From Actinomortierella ambigua (taxonomy: Eukaryota > Mortierellomycota > Mortierellomycetes > Mortierellales > Mortierellaceae): a stretch of 47,282 nucleotides of DNA. The first letter of the stretch is position 1, and each line of letters begins with the position of its first letter. Below the pieces are notes generated by a model that saw only the letters and a list, made by a program, of their open reading frames with translations, had not been told where the DNA came from and did not search any database. Positions 34,602 to 46,380 of this stretch are shown here, one piece after another. The stretch covers positions 62,979 through 110,260 of the forward strand of contig JAAAJB010000033.1 of assembly GCA_016098155.1 (NCBI GenBank). Reading direction: 5' to 3'. The translations under genes and the position numbers were made by a program.

Positions 34602-37600
34602 ATGAAGTTTGGAAAGACTCTTGACCGCAATCAGGTATTTTTCTTTTGCTGCATGGCACTCATTCCGTTCCCTCATGTTCAGGGTTCTGTGAATGGAAAC
34701 CGTTCTGCAAAGCATAGGAGGCTGTGTGCCTCCACACTCTAGAACATTAGGCCTACAAAAATAGTGCCTGTGCACCTCTCTCCCCTTGTGTCCAGGCGAC
34801 CCTGTTGACAAATCTCATTGCTCCATGTCTCAATGGTGTTCATTTCCCCTGTGTTACCATGGGAGTAGATCCCAGAGTGGTCCCGCCACTACCTCTCTTA
34901 CAAGGGACTCAAGAAAGAGATCAAGAGCAGCGTCGAAGCCTTGGCCAGTGGGGAGTCTACCCACGCCGATATCGTCACTGGTGAGTTCCTCTCTACTCCA
35001 ATAGACACTACACCGATAGTCCGGGTTTAGTGCCACACATGAATCTCGGACCATTTCATCCTCCCCCCCTTTGTCTTCCTCGTACCATGTGCATGATTCG
35101 AGCTCTCCCCGTCGCTAGTCTGTTACCGCCCCAATAGTCTAACATGAGACTTCCCCAACAGGCTTCCTGTTCCACCTGGATAGAGAGGTTGAAAAGGTCA
35201 ATGGCTTCTTCGTCTACAAGCGCGCAGAACTGGAGCGGCGGCTGAGAATTCTTTCGGAGAAGGCACGGAAGGTCGCCGATATCAATAGCATGGCTCTCAG
35301 CGGCCTTCGGATCACTGATGGCTCCACGCCACCTGCCGTCGCTGCTCTCGGCTCCCCTGCTGCTGCCAACAGCCCCGCTCTCTCCATCGTGACCAGCAAA
35401 TATGCGCTTGCTGCAGCATCAACAAACAAAAATCCTGCTGCCGTTGCTACTGCTGCCCCTACTGCCCCTGCAACTGCACTTCCTGGTGTAGTCGCTACAG
35501 GATCCGCTGCGACGCCGCTCGTACCGCCCTCACCATTCATTAGCGACCCCGAGGCAGATGCAGAGTGCCTGAAAGCCATTGTCGACACAAAGGAAATGAT
35601 CTCCAAGCTGACATGGTTCGCCGAGATGAACCGCCGGGCTATCGAAAAGATCCTCAAGAAGTAAGTACGAGAGGACACAAGAAGCATCAACCACACAACA
35701 TTCTACTTCAAAGATCACTGACATCAAACTTGTATCTTGCTCTCATTCAGGTTCGACAAGAATGTGTCAACGGTCTGCAAAGACGACTATCTGGCCACCA
35801 AAGCCAACCTGCAACCGTTTGTTTTGGACAGCCGCCTGCATGATCTGACATTCAAAACCAACATTCTCTACAACGAGGTCAGCGCCGTCGTATCTGATCT
35901 CCCGCCACCTGCCCTTCGCAACCGATCATCTAGGCTGGAGGCCAGGATGGGACTGACTGACGATGAGATCACACAGGCGCTGACGGCCATTGATCAGGAT
36001 GATGCCGACACACTGCGCTACATTATTGACACCAAAATCAACTCAAGTACCATCTTCAAGAACTCGCTTGATCAAGCACAAAAGGGTCAGGTCGGTCACT
36101 TGCCAAAATCATTCTTCAGGAGAGCATGTCAGCGGCTCTCCTTCAAGTGCGTAGCCTTGCTCATGATGTTTGGAGCCGGTCGCCTCATCGTCAACATCAA
36201 TGAGCAAACAATATTACACAAGTTGGCCATCGAGGGTGGTCAGCTGGCATTGACTCAGGACAATATGGATATGCTTTCTGAGGCTACCCCGCTCGCATCC
36301 GAGGAAGAGGCTGCTTCCAAGCACGACGACCCAACCCTGATTGAATTCATCTTGAGGGAGCTTTCGTCCACGACCTACACGGACTCTGTCTGCACACTGA
36401 AATCGACCGCCGACATCTCAGGCCGCCGCCCTCTGCATTACGCTGCCATGTATGGTTTCCCCAGGATTGCTATGGCACTCTTGAAGGATCTCCAGAGCTC
36501 AGGCGAGTTTGTCGACTTTTCAAGCCCATACTGGCTCGATAGCGATGGTTTTTCGCCTGTCATTTATGCCGTCACTCGCGGTCATGCTGAAGTGCTCGAT
36601 GTGTTGATTAACCAAGGCCGGATTTCGGATGTCGATACCATAACCAGCGGTAAGTCGAAAAAAAAAACATGTTGGCCAACCTTCGTATGGAACACAACTC
36701 GAGAGGGAAAGCACTACATTATTGAAAACTAATTTTCCTTCTATTCTCCTGAATATAGTGGGCGGCACGCTTACCCCCATGCCCAAAGTGTTGCCTTCCA
36801 CGCCGATGATGGTGCTTAACCCCCTTGCAGGATCCGAGTTCAACATCCACGCAGCCTACACTTACACGCCCCTTTCGATCGCCTGTCGGCTGGGATATAC
36901 CGATGTTGTCAAACTGCTGATCCACCACCGTGCCAGGCTGGATACCCAGGATGAAGATGGCGAATCATGTTTGATCGTGGCAGCCAAGAACGGACATGTC
37001 GAGTGTGTCAAGCTGTTGATCGAAGGTGGCGCCGACCTGGAACAGCAGGAACGTTATTACGGCTGGACCGCGCTCCACATGGCCGCAATCGAGAATCACC
37101 CAGAAACGGTCAGGATTCTACTGTCGGCCGGTGCCAACCCAAACGTGTACGACTTTTCGTCATGGACCCCGCACGAACATGCTGTCTTCGCCGCCAACAA
37201 TGCCTGCGCGGCATTGCTTCGACCTGTTACTCTCTCACTGGATGAGCGTCAACGCTTGTCCAAGGATACCCTCGCTACATCGTCCCAGTCCATCACAACA
37301 GCTGCAGATGGAGATTCCAGTCCAACCGAGAGCGTCAACAAGTCTGCTTTTACCGTCGTGCCCGTTTCACCCCAAGTTTTGACCCCTATGAGCACAGCAG
37401 CAACGAACGGAAGCACACCTCGTCTTACCAGTGCACCTTCACCTTCAAACTCCTCTGGACGATCGTCGCCGCCAATCGGTAGCCGCCCGAGCGTCAAGGC
37501 CTCGAAGACGACTGTGCAGCGAGCCTATGGCCACAAATATCTGGTAGACGAATCGCTGATCGTAGTGACGCTGGGCTCGAACGACATCCGCAACACGGTC

Positions 37601-39436
37601 GAACCGATCGAGCTGCATCTGAGTGGCACGGAGAACCACTTTTTGACCGCTTCAACGGCATACTCGCTCGAGATTCGGGCCGAAAACACGACAGCGGGCG
37701 AGAAGGCCATCGTTGACTTGCCCATCAAGGACTCATGGCACGAGCCTATTGCCTTCTATACGCGCAACCCGGAAGAGACCATCCTGCACTTTTCCGTGTA
37801 CCCAACGTTTGCGGGCGGGCCGATGCACAAGATGGTCGGTCGAGGCACAGCACTGTTGTCGAGTCTGGACAACCTTCGCCGCGATAATCGATCGCAGCAC
37901 CCTCACATGACACCGCTGCATGGTATGAACATGACGGTGCCCATTTTTAGCACAGAAAACATGCAGATCATTGGTCGCGTCCGGGTCGAGCTCACAGTTG
38001 TCCGCCCTTTCAAGCATGAGAACCTCAATGTGGGCTCCAAGCACACATATTGGAAGAGCCTGACCACAACGGTATGTATCTATTTTTTTTTTCTCCGCAT
38101 GTATTTTCGAAAGCGACGAGGATGTTGCTTGTCCGTTTGACTTATTGGCCGACTTTGACAAAAAATGCATTACTAGGTGATTGGCCATCGTGGTCTGGGA
38201 ATGAACCGGCGCGTGCCAAACCTGCAAGTTGGTGAAAACACATTACTCTCGTTTGTCACTGCCTCATCGCTCGGCGCTGAATATGTGGAGTTTGGTAAGT
38301 ACTGAAGCGACACTTTCATGCTGGTACAGTCACGGAGATTCGGGGTGTGAGGCGCCAGAGACATTGACCACTATTGCGTACCTTGTGAATTTTTCTTTTT
38401 CATGATAGATGTCCAAATGACAAAGGACATGGTTCCTGTGCTTTATCACGACTGGACGGTAACCGAAACAGGACTGGACATTCCTGTAAGTGCAATGACG
38501 GTGGATCAATTCCAGAAGCTGTCCAAGACGAACCGTGGACACGACGGCAAAGGAGGCACGCATCCTTCACCTTCCAGACCCGGGTCACCAAGATCCGACT
38601 CAAGTGGTGCGCATACTCCAAGCGTCTTTGCCGCTGACAACATGCGACTGCAGGCCCCAGGCCGGCCATCGCTCTCGCGCTCGCCGTCTTCAACAAGTGA
38701 GACCGACAACATGTCGAACGGCATGCTGTCCAAGGAATCGTCCCCGCACAGCACGCGATTGATCCGCTCCAACAGTTTGAGCGCGATCCGCAAGCATGAG
38801 CTGCAGTGCAAGGCTCAACCACGGGCGATTGATCTGTCGTCGAAGATGAAGGGCAACAGTGCCGAGACCATCCAAGCGCCATTTGCAACGCTCAAGGACA
38901 CGTTCGAGACAGTGCCTGCGCACACAGGGTTCAACATCGAGGTCAAGTACCCAATGCTGGACGAGGCCGAGGAGGCTAATATCCCGCTGTATTGCCACGA
39001 GATGAACCTGTTTGTCGACCGAATCCTCCAGGAGGTTTATGATCACGACAAGACCCACCCGGACCGCAAGATCATCTTTTCGTCGTTCCACCCGGATATC
39101 TGTTTGCTGCTCAACCTGAAGCAGCCCAACTACCCAGTCTTCTTCCTGACCGACGGCGGTACGTCCGTCATGGCCGACCGTCGGTGTAACTCGCTGCAGG
39201 AGGCTGTCCGATTCGCAACTTCGATTGATCTGTTGGGCATCGTGACAGCGTCGCAACCGATCATTGAGGCGCCCAACTTGGTCAAGGGCATCAAGCAGAC
39301 GGGCCTGTTGGTGTTTACCTATGGTTCGGATAACAACGAGATCGAGAACGCCAAGCTGCAGCGTCGCCATGGCGTCGATGCCGTCATTGTGGACTGCGTC
39401 CTGGCGGTGCGTAAGGGCCTTGCAACGGAGGATTGA
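34602..39436 (+). CDS. GDE1: Glycerophosphocholine phosphodiesterase, SPX-ankyrin-GDPD
   Basis: It hydrolyses glycerophosphodiesters such as glycerophosphocholine to glycerol-3-phosphate and the head-group alcohol. Its SPX domain senses inositol pyrophosphates and so phosphate status. Seven exons, 34602-34634, 34869-34980, 35162-35660, 35751-36649, 36759-38071, 38177-38294 and 38409-39436, join in frame to 1333 residues. Domains: SPX (MKFGKTLDRNQ-IPEWSRHYL, to about 270, with an Ala/Thr/Pro insert at about 105-180), ankyrin repeats (about 440-690, e.g. DGESCLIVAAKNGHVECVKL), a beta-rich linker domain (about 755-950) and GDPD (953 onward). GDPD catalytic residues are intact: His956-Arg957, Glu972-Asn973, Glu990, Asp992 and His1005. 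Intactness favours Gde1 over the related regulator Pho81, whose GDPD is inactive. A Ser/Pro-rich insert of about 110 residues (about 1030-1140) interrupts the GDPD barrel. Confidence 0.93.
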
Positions 39437-39610
39437 ATACCTTAAGAGTTGTATTTATTTTTATTTGTTTTGTTTTTCGTCGTTCGTAGCTTCAATTAGG
39501 AGAGAGGGGGGTTGGGAATATCTTTTTTTGTGTAGAGACTACAGAGTCCTGGAATAGATATGGAGAGTGGAGAAATGCAAGCGGCGTGCTTGGAGACTAA
39601 CTATCATATT

Positions 39611-42600
39611 CTACCATGCAAGCTTGGCAAAGATACTCTTGGGGGACGAGCGAACCATCAGCTTACGGATCTCGTCGAGGACCAAGATGCTGAATCCCAT
39701 GGGGAAGGGGAGGAGCCAGTACTTGATGGGGACCGAGCCCGTCAACATGAGCTTCTGAATGGCGGGAGTCTCGGTGACCAAGATGGCCATCAGACAGGCA
39801 AAGACCATGCCGACAAACAGCCATGGGTTGCGGCGGGCAGGGTTGGTGATGGGATCCGACTGCAAGATGGACATGCGTCGGCTGCGAACGCTGAGAACGT
39901 TCCACCATTGACAGATGACGAGCGTGACAAAGGTGACACAGTTGCCGGTGTTGACATGCATGATAAACTCTTCAGGGGTGATTCCAGACTTCTCATAGGG
40001 AATGTTGCCAAAGGAAAAGACCACATCCGAGAAACCAATGCCCGTATGCTCCTTGAGATACAGGAAGAAGTTCATCAAGGAGAAAAAGGTCATCATGTTG
40101 CCGATAAAGCCATAAGACTGCAAGTAAATCTTTGGCGTGATTAGATGGTCCAGCTTGGCGTTGCGTGGTGGCATCGACATAAGGTCAAACTCTTCGCGCT
40201 CAAAGACCAAGGCCATACAAGGGAATCCATCGGTGAAACAGCAAATGATCAACATGAGGAAACTCGACAGGGGCAGAGGCGTGCCAAAGAAGACGTTGAC
40301 CAACACTGGTGTCACTTCCGAGTACGAACCAGCAGGCAACAGGTATCCAGTGACCTTTTGCAGATTTTGGAAGGCCAGACGGCCCAGACGAATCGCAGCC
40401 GGGATCGAGTCAAAGCCGCCAAGGAGAATCAAATCGGCAGCCTCAATAGCAACATCGGATCCTGTGACGACGGCCACACCCACATCGGCAGCCTTGAGCG
40501 ACGGAGCATCATTGACACCATCACCCGTCATGGCAACAACACACTCGCGCTGCTGGAGCTCGTAGACAATCCTCAGCTTCTGCTCGGGCGACGTGCGTGC
40601 AAAGACAATCTCCTCGTACTGGCAGGCCATGTCCCACTCGCCGGGGCTCATCTTCACCAGATCGCCGCCGGTTAGGACCAGAGAGGTGTCCTCGCGGTAT
40701 TGTGGCCGACCGACTTCATAGGCTGGGAGGGGCTTGGCGCTAAAGTCGCACAGCTCGGGGTTCATCAGGTGCTCGTATGTGTGGGGCTCGCGACCGCTTT
40801 CTCTAAAGAGGCCGATCTGCTGCGCGATCGCCGCTGCTGTGAGGCTAAAGTCGCCCGTGACCATGAAGAAGCGAGAACCGGCACGACGGCAAGCGGCAAT
40901 AGTGTCCTTGATCTCGACACGCGGGGGGTCCATGATACCGACCAAGCCCAGGATGCACAGGTCACGCAATCCATGGAAGGTGAGGTCTTCTTGGATGGCG
41001 CTTGACGAGACACCGTTCCACTCCTTCTCGGGACGGGCGTGGTAGGTTCCGCGGCAGAGCATGAGCACACGCTGACCTCGGCGAGACCAGGCCTGTTGGA
41101 TCCGACCAAGCTTCTCGATCCATTCGGGGGACAGGGGCATCGTGGTATTGTTGCTGTACGAGAGATAGTGCGAGCAGTGGGGTACAAGAACGTCCGGTGC
41201 ACCTTTCACCAACACCAGCTGCGACCGCTTCTCATTCGTCGAGTCTGCTGTCGCGACTGAATAATGGCTACCAAAGATGGTCTTGATCAGCTGTGGCTGC
41301 TGAGCGGTGCCCTCGTGAACAGTCATCATCCACTTGTTTTTCGAGTTGAACGGAATGTCGTATGTACGGTTGAATCCCTCGGCAAGAAGACCTGTTGCGC
41401 CGATCTTTTTTTTTTTTTTTTAATGGGAGAACCAAGGAGGATATTGTTAGAACATAGAACAGACAGGATCAGTACCAAGTGAAAGAAAAAAAATTAAATC
41501 GAGGATACCGGCGTGCGAAACCAGTAAATGGTTCTGACTTACAGCTTCGGAATAACGGAGCAAAGCGCTGTCAGTGGCATCGCCAATGACGCCACGTTCA
41601 GCAAGAGGCTTGGATTTGGTTGCAGTGTCAAACTTGGCATTGTTGCAGAGACGAGCTGCGAGCTGCAGCTGGCGGATGGCGAGCAGAGAAGGATGGTCAT
41701 TCGGTGTGGGCAGTTGATCGGGCTTGCTCTCCTTGGACAAGGTGGCGGCTGCCTCCTCGGGAGTGGACTCGCTATCGAGGAATGCTTGCGAAGTGACGAC
41801 CATCTTGTTCTCAGTCAGAGTACCCGTCTTGTCCGAACAAATGACATTGACACATCCAAGAGTTTCGACCGTCGAGAGGGCCTTGGGCAGGATGTCGTTG
41901 GCCTTCATGCGCTTGGCAACAACAAGCAAGGTCAGAGAGATGCAGACGGGCAAGGCTTCAGGAATGAATGCAATGACACAGCCCATGATGGTCACCAGCA
42001 TGACGGCTGTCGACATGAACTCGGGATACTGGCGGCGGAGGTAGGCAGCCCAGAAGATGACGATGATCGAGATGAGGAAGATAGTAAGCGAGATGATGAT
42101 GTAGACGAAGCGGTTAATCTCGCGCTGGATGATTGTCTTCTTCTCTTTGCGGTTGGTCGTAAGGCGGTTGATACGACCCATCAATGTGTCGTTGCCCTTG
42201 AGGACAACAACACCCGAGCACGAGCCTTGCACCAGCAGTGTGCCCATGAAGGCAACGTTCCTCGTCTCCAAAAAGTTCTCGTCTGTCGCCTCGGTCGCTG
42301 CCTCAATCGGCTCACTCTCGCCCGTGAGAACAGCGCGATCAAAGCGGGCATCGGATGAGACAGAGGTCAGACGCATATCAGCTGGAACCTTGTTTCCCAT
42401 GCTCAGATGAACACGGTCACCGACCACAAGCTGCGAGGCTGGAATCTTGATCATCTGACCATCGCGGCAAACAACACACTCGGCAGGAATCATGTCTAGG
42501 ATCGACTTCATGACCTTGGCGGTCGAGAAGTCTTGGAATGCCGAGAAGGAAGCTTGCAATAAGATGACAAAGATCTAAGACAGGCCAGCGTACGTGAGGT

Positions 42601-43188
42601 GTGGAAGTATTAATCATCTAGGCCACGAGCATTGTGTTCAAATAGGTATACTATCGCGCAAGTAAGAATACATACCACAAGGAGCGCAAGAGCCAAGTTG
42701 GTGTCATTTGGGGGGTCAGACAATGGTGGCTGCCAGCAAAGGAAGAAAGTAATAGCACCAACCCAAAGAATTGAGCAAAAGCCTCCAAAGAGGTAGCCGA
42801 TACCCCTCTTCAGGTAATTGGGTCTCTGGGTCTTGAGGGTATTGGGTCCATGGGTTTTCAAGCGACGCTCAGCCTCGGTAGTCAACAGTCCAGTCTCGTT
42901 GTTGGTGTTGAAGCGCAGGTCGAGCTTGGACACATCGAGGGTATGGAAATCCAACGAGGCAAAGTAGTCGGCCTCCTCACTTTCCTTGATGGACAGCTTC
43001 TTGCCTTCATCCTTCTCTTTGACGCCAAGTTTGCGATGACTTGCAGCAGTGGCACGGCTTTGGTGAGTCTCGGTGACGTGTATGGACAGCGTCCTGTACT
43101 CGATTGGGATGGCATTGCCCTGTGCACGCTCCAAGGTGCGTGTGCGCACCAATGACAGCGGGTCCTGCTGCTTTTTCTTCTTGAACAT
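39611..43188 (-). CDS. P2-type cation-transporting ATPase, Na,K-ATPase alpha-like
   Basis: A plasma- or endomembrane ion pump driven by a phospho-aspartate cycle. Exons 42676-43188, 41543-42574 and 39611-41404 join in frame to 1112 residues. P-type landmarks are present: TGES (LTGESEPIE), the phosphorylated Asp419 in [18 protein letters not shown] in the nucleotide domain, and [20 protein letters not shown]. Helix arrangement and phrases such as [19 protein letters not shown] and the M5-M7 region resemble Na,K/H,K-ATPase alpha (P2C) more than SERCA or ENA pumps. Cation-site residues diverge: M4 PEALP and M5 SEVTP keep the Glu, M6 reads ICCFTD, and M8 reads CQWWN. The first ATG after the TATA box is [13 protein letters not shown]. 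It is convergent with GDE1, 174 bp between stops. The transported ion is not decidable here, and an ACU-type uptake pump is an alternative. Confidence 0.9.
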
Positions 43189-43349
43189 TGGGAAAGATAA
43201 CCAGAAAGGGAAGGGGCGAGGGAGGCGGGTGAGGCTGGGGAATGAGAAGGTAGGAAAAAACGGAGGGAACTGAACAAGGTAGTACTGATGAGGGTAAAGT
43301 CTACCAAGAAAGGACAAAGACGAGCTGAATGGCGGGGCGTCGACAGGCC

Positions 43350-43355
43350 TTTATA
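43350..43355 (-). promoter_or_regulatory. TATA box of the ATPase gene
   Basis: TATAAA on the minus strand lies 162 bp upstream of the ATG at 43188, with no ATG in the leader between them. Confidence 0.65.
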
Positions 43356-44177
43356 CCACCTGAGAGGGATTTATTTTTGTGTTTGAGCATGCACCGAGGG
43401 AGGGAGGCAATGCCCCTCCTTCAACACATCAAACTCTATTCTACCCAAAACAAGCGCGCGGTTCACACCACTCGATGGCTCAGTCAAGACAGAGTTCAAG
43501 TGCGTCATTAGCCCCCACTTGGCCACTTGGGGAGCGTGCGCTTTCTAGTTCGCCCTATTAGCGCTGTTACCCTACACACTGTGTTTCCCTTGTTCTCTCG
43601 TGTTGTCTTTTCCCCCTGCGCACAGTGGTTCCCTCGCTCCCTCCTCCTGTCTTTCTTTTTTCTCTTGTTGGACTCCTCTATCATTAGCTGGCTTTTTTTT
43701 CCTTTTTTACATGGCCAACAGCTATAGAATGAGAGGTGGATTATTGCACCTTTTCTCGCAGGTTTGAAATTTTGGTTAAAGATTTCCTTCTCTCTTGGTT
43801 TCAACGAATAGAAATTGACTCAACTGAGGGATTTCTCTCATTGTGAGGCGCACAAACGCCCTCACATGCAGCTCCATTTTCTTGACGCCCTAACACAAAG
43901 AGGCATTTAACTTTGTTCCCCCTTATATCTCCAACAGCCGCCATTCACTATCGCTAACCCAACACTGGCTAGTCGTGAGTTAGAAATCGTGGTCCCATAT
44001 TGACCCCTCCTGCACTGCAAATTTCACTCATTGACACCGTTCTCCCCCAAAAGTTCGTCCCCTAATAGTCCCACGACAATGTGGTGTTGCCGCCAAGGGT
44101 TACAATGCATCCTTTTTCGCAACTAATTGTTTCCAAGTGTGTGAGTCCGTGCAAAGGTTGTAGCCAGAAAAAAAAAG

Positions 44178-44185
44178 TATAAAAG
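44178..44185 (+). promoter_or_regulatory. TATA box without a recognised gene
   Basis: TATAAAAG followed by a CT/CA-rich leader. The leader is composed like that of the gene at 21810. Confidence 0.45.
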
Positions 44186-44301
44186 GCCTCTCTTCCTCCA
44201 TCATTGGGAGAGAGTCTACTCCACAACTTGCCAAGATACCAGCACGCCTCATACACCAATTTATCAGCATTCGCCAAGAGTACTTCACCTTCAGTGAATG
44301 A

Positions 44302-44662
44302 ATGCACATTGTGCCGTTACTATGGGCCCCTTCTTCAGCATTACAACCAGCTTATCATTCGTTTCAAGATGGTGGTCATACAAACAGTCGTGCTCCACCC
44401 CTCCCTTTGCCCTCTTTCCTTTTTCCCTCTTGCTCCACCGCCACGCCGGTAAGCCTTCTGGTCCACACACAGATGAAGAAGGTTTACTGAAACACGCAAC
44501 AACGTGTTCAGCTGCAGTTTGATATGATACGCGTCTTTTGGCGCCTGAGCATTTACCAAGCCCTCGCGACTCCAAGCTTTTTTTGTTGCATGAGCTCTTT
44601 GCCTACCTGGGAGACAGTCCTGAATTTCGAACCTTCTTTTGGAACTCTGAGGTATTTTTTTT
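44302..44662 (+). CDS. Candidate small gene, very uncertain
   Basis: Downstream of the TATA at 44178, an ATG at 44302 (MHIVPLLWAPSSALQ) opens a frame. It can splice from a good donor (CCG|GTAAGCC near 44450) to an acceptor (GTTCAG near 44510), reading LQFDMIRVFWRLSIYQ and onward. The joined product has no motif that I know. A neighbouring frame of the second segment (KLFLLHELFAYLGDSPEF) looks equally protein-like, so the correct frame is uncertain. The call rests on promoter and splice appearance only. The end coordinate marks the limit of the second open segment. Confidence 0.2.
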
Positions 44663-45452
44663 TTTCATGCCTGTAGGCATCGATCAACAACCGCACGCGC
44701 TAACAGTGACCACCATCTCCATCGGCTTACTGCCTTCGCTCCAACGCATAGACTTGAGATAACATTACCTTGCCTGCACCCTGTCATACAAGCAAAGATG
44801 CGTCTCTCGTGTGGTGACAGGAGGATGGAACTCGAGGAAAACTCTTGGTCTGACAGTCTGACAGAGAAGGATCAGGCCGAGTACCAATGGATGTCATTGG
44901 TCTGTCTTGCCCGTTGGCATGAGCCGTGGTACGAACAAAGGGGCCGAGGGTGAGTTGGTAAGCATCATCTCAATATAGCAATGAAGTTACCAAAGTCACG
45001 CAATTGATGCACTCCTGACAAGGAGAGGGCAGGTCGACATGAACATGCCGATGTGTGAGCTGAAGGTGAGACAGGGCATGTTACGCAAGAAAGTGGTGCA
45101 TTCCGACGAGGCGTCAGGGGCTGATTTGCTGATGTTTGTCGCGTGCGGAATAGAGTGGGAGAAATCCTTGGAGATTGCATCGCCTGGGACGTTGGAGCAG
45201 AAAGCCTTTGTACATTGAGATCAATGGCCATCGCAGGAATCTCTTGGAATCTCTTGGAGCACACAATTCGGATGAAAGAATGCTCGCTCGGCTGACTGAG
45301 GACAATAATGCCACGATATTTAACCATCCGCCTCCCATGGTACAGTCTCTGGGATGTACATGGTCATCTGTGAGCTGTGAGGCTGACAGGCGTGGCTTCA
45401 CTCACCACCGTCCTACTAGGGTTCTAGGCGCAGACTTTAACCATTCAATGAA

Positions 45453-45930
45453 TCACATCTCAACGTGAAGCGGGGACTTTATTGGATAATAGATACTAAT
45501 TCCTACCCCGGATGACCCAACCCGAGGTTGCAAGGCAGACGGCCTCCTTTGGCTGACGCTCAGCAGTCTCAAGATACGAGTGCGGATGGCGCTCACCCAA
45601 GCCAAACTCAAAGGCTCCAGGAGGCGACCCACAGAAGCAGACTCAGCCACAGCCTTAGGTCTTTCATACCAGCGGATGCGCAGGATCTGGCACTCTCCGC
45701 CACGCATTGTCGCAACCAGAGATGAGGTGACCTTTGGAGACATGTGACCTATCCTTGGCTGGGATTCTCCGGGTTGACACTCCTCCTCCTGGTGTTGACG
45801 CCAACGGAGCCTGAAGAGCCGAAGCCTCATGACATCGTATGGTGCGGCGCTGGCGGAGACGATACCGACCAAGACAGCGACGACGACGAAAGGGTGGAGC
45901 AGCTGCCACCCTTGGACCTTTCTGATGGAT
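45453..45930 (-). pseudogene. Possible mitochondrial-carrier fragment
   Basis: On the minus strand the frame reads GWQLLHPFVVVAVLVGIVSA, then SASAAPYDVMRLRLFRLR. A hydrophobic helix with small residues leading into P-x-D-x-x-R-x-R is the signature of the mitochondrial carrier (SLC25) repeat. Only this one signature is seen. The rest of the frame, up to the stop at 45453, has no second carrier repeat that I recognise. No upstream exons are found before the tRNA at 46308-46380, and an in-frame stop precedes the segment. It could be a decayed copy or a last exon whose other exons I fail to see. Confidence 0.3.
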
Positions 45931-46224
45931 CACTGGCGCCTCATGTAACCTGCCCTCCTGGACTCGGTGCCACCTTCTTTGCCAGAGTGTATAGTTGTCG
46001 TGCACTCTCCTATTTTCGTATCTGCCTGTACTTTTAGCTCATATCTGTTTTGGTTCACCCTCCTCTTGTTTCCGTAGTTGATCCGCTATTGCTGCAACAG
46101 GCGGCCGCGCTTCGCAGACCGCAGACAGGTGCGCACCGAAGAATGAAGCCCGCGAACTTTTTTTTTTTTAAAAAGGAAGCCACTGGATAGAGACGTCCAA
46201 AAAAAAGGAGGAGCATTGCACGGG

Positions 46225-46260
46225 GGTCGACGTTTAACTAGATTAGACTAGACGTCGACC
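46225..46260. repeat. Perfect 9-bp inverted repeat around an 18-nt centre
   Basis: GGTCGACGT at 46225-46233 and its reverse complement ACGTCGACC at 46252-46260 flank a CTAG-containing centre. It lies 48 bp beyond the 3' end of the tRNA-Ala gene, past its T-run. Insertion end or cruciform are possibilities. No element can be delimited. Confidence 0.6.
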
Positions 46261-46295
46261 GGTCAAAGCAAAATGGAGAGCATGTAACAACATGC

Positions 46296-46299
46296 AAAA
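46296..46299 (-). terminator. RNA polymerase III terminator of tRNA-Ala
   Basis: TTTT on the minus strand starts 8 nt after the tRNA's discriminator base, the usual Pol III stop signal. Confidence 0.65.
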
Positions 46300-46307
46300 G
46301 AGAAGGT

Positions 46308-46380
46308 TGGAGAACCTGGGCATCGATCCCAGTGCCTCTCGCATGCTAAGCGAGCGCTCTACCATTTGAGCTAGATCCCC
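46308..46380 (-). tRNA. tRNA-Ala, anticodon AGC
   Basis: A 73-nt cloverleaf without an intron: acceptor GGGGATC/GTTCTCC, D-stem GCTC/GAGC, anticodon stem CTCGC/GCGAG with loop TTAGCAT (anticodon AGC), T-stem CTGGG/CCCAG, discriminator A. The G3-U70 wobble pair, the main alanine identity element, is present. Position 6-67 is a T-T mismatch in the acceptor stem. The A box (TAGCTCAAATGG) and B box (GGGATCGATGCC) are recognisable, though the B box deviates from the usual GGTTCGANTCC. A T-run terminator follows. Confidence 0.93.

Larger units (their letters stand above)
43356..45452. other. Gene-poor interval right of the ATPase
   Basis: Several short open frames occur on both strands without recognisable domains. 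The one signal of a gene is a TATAAAAG at 44178, listed separately. The left part should hold upstream elements of the ATPase gene. Confidence 0.45.

Noticed and set aside
43188..43317. N-terminal extension of the ATPase (43 residues)
   Set aside because: The extension has no ATG. The first ATG after the TATA box at 43355 is at 43188.
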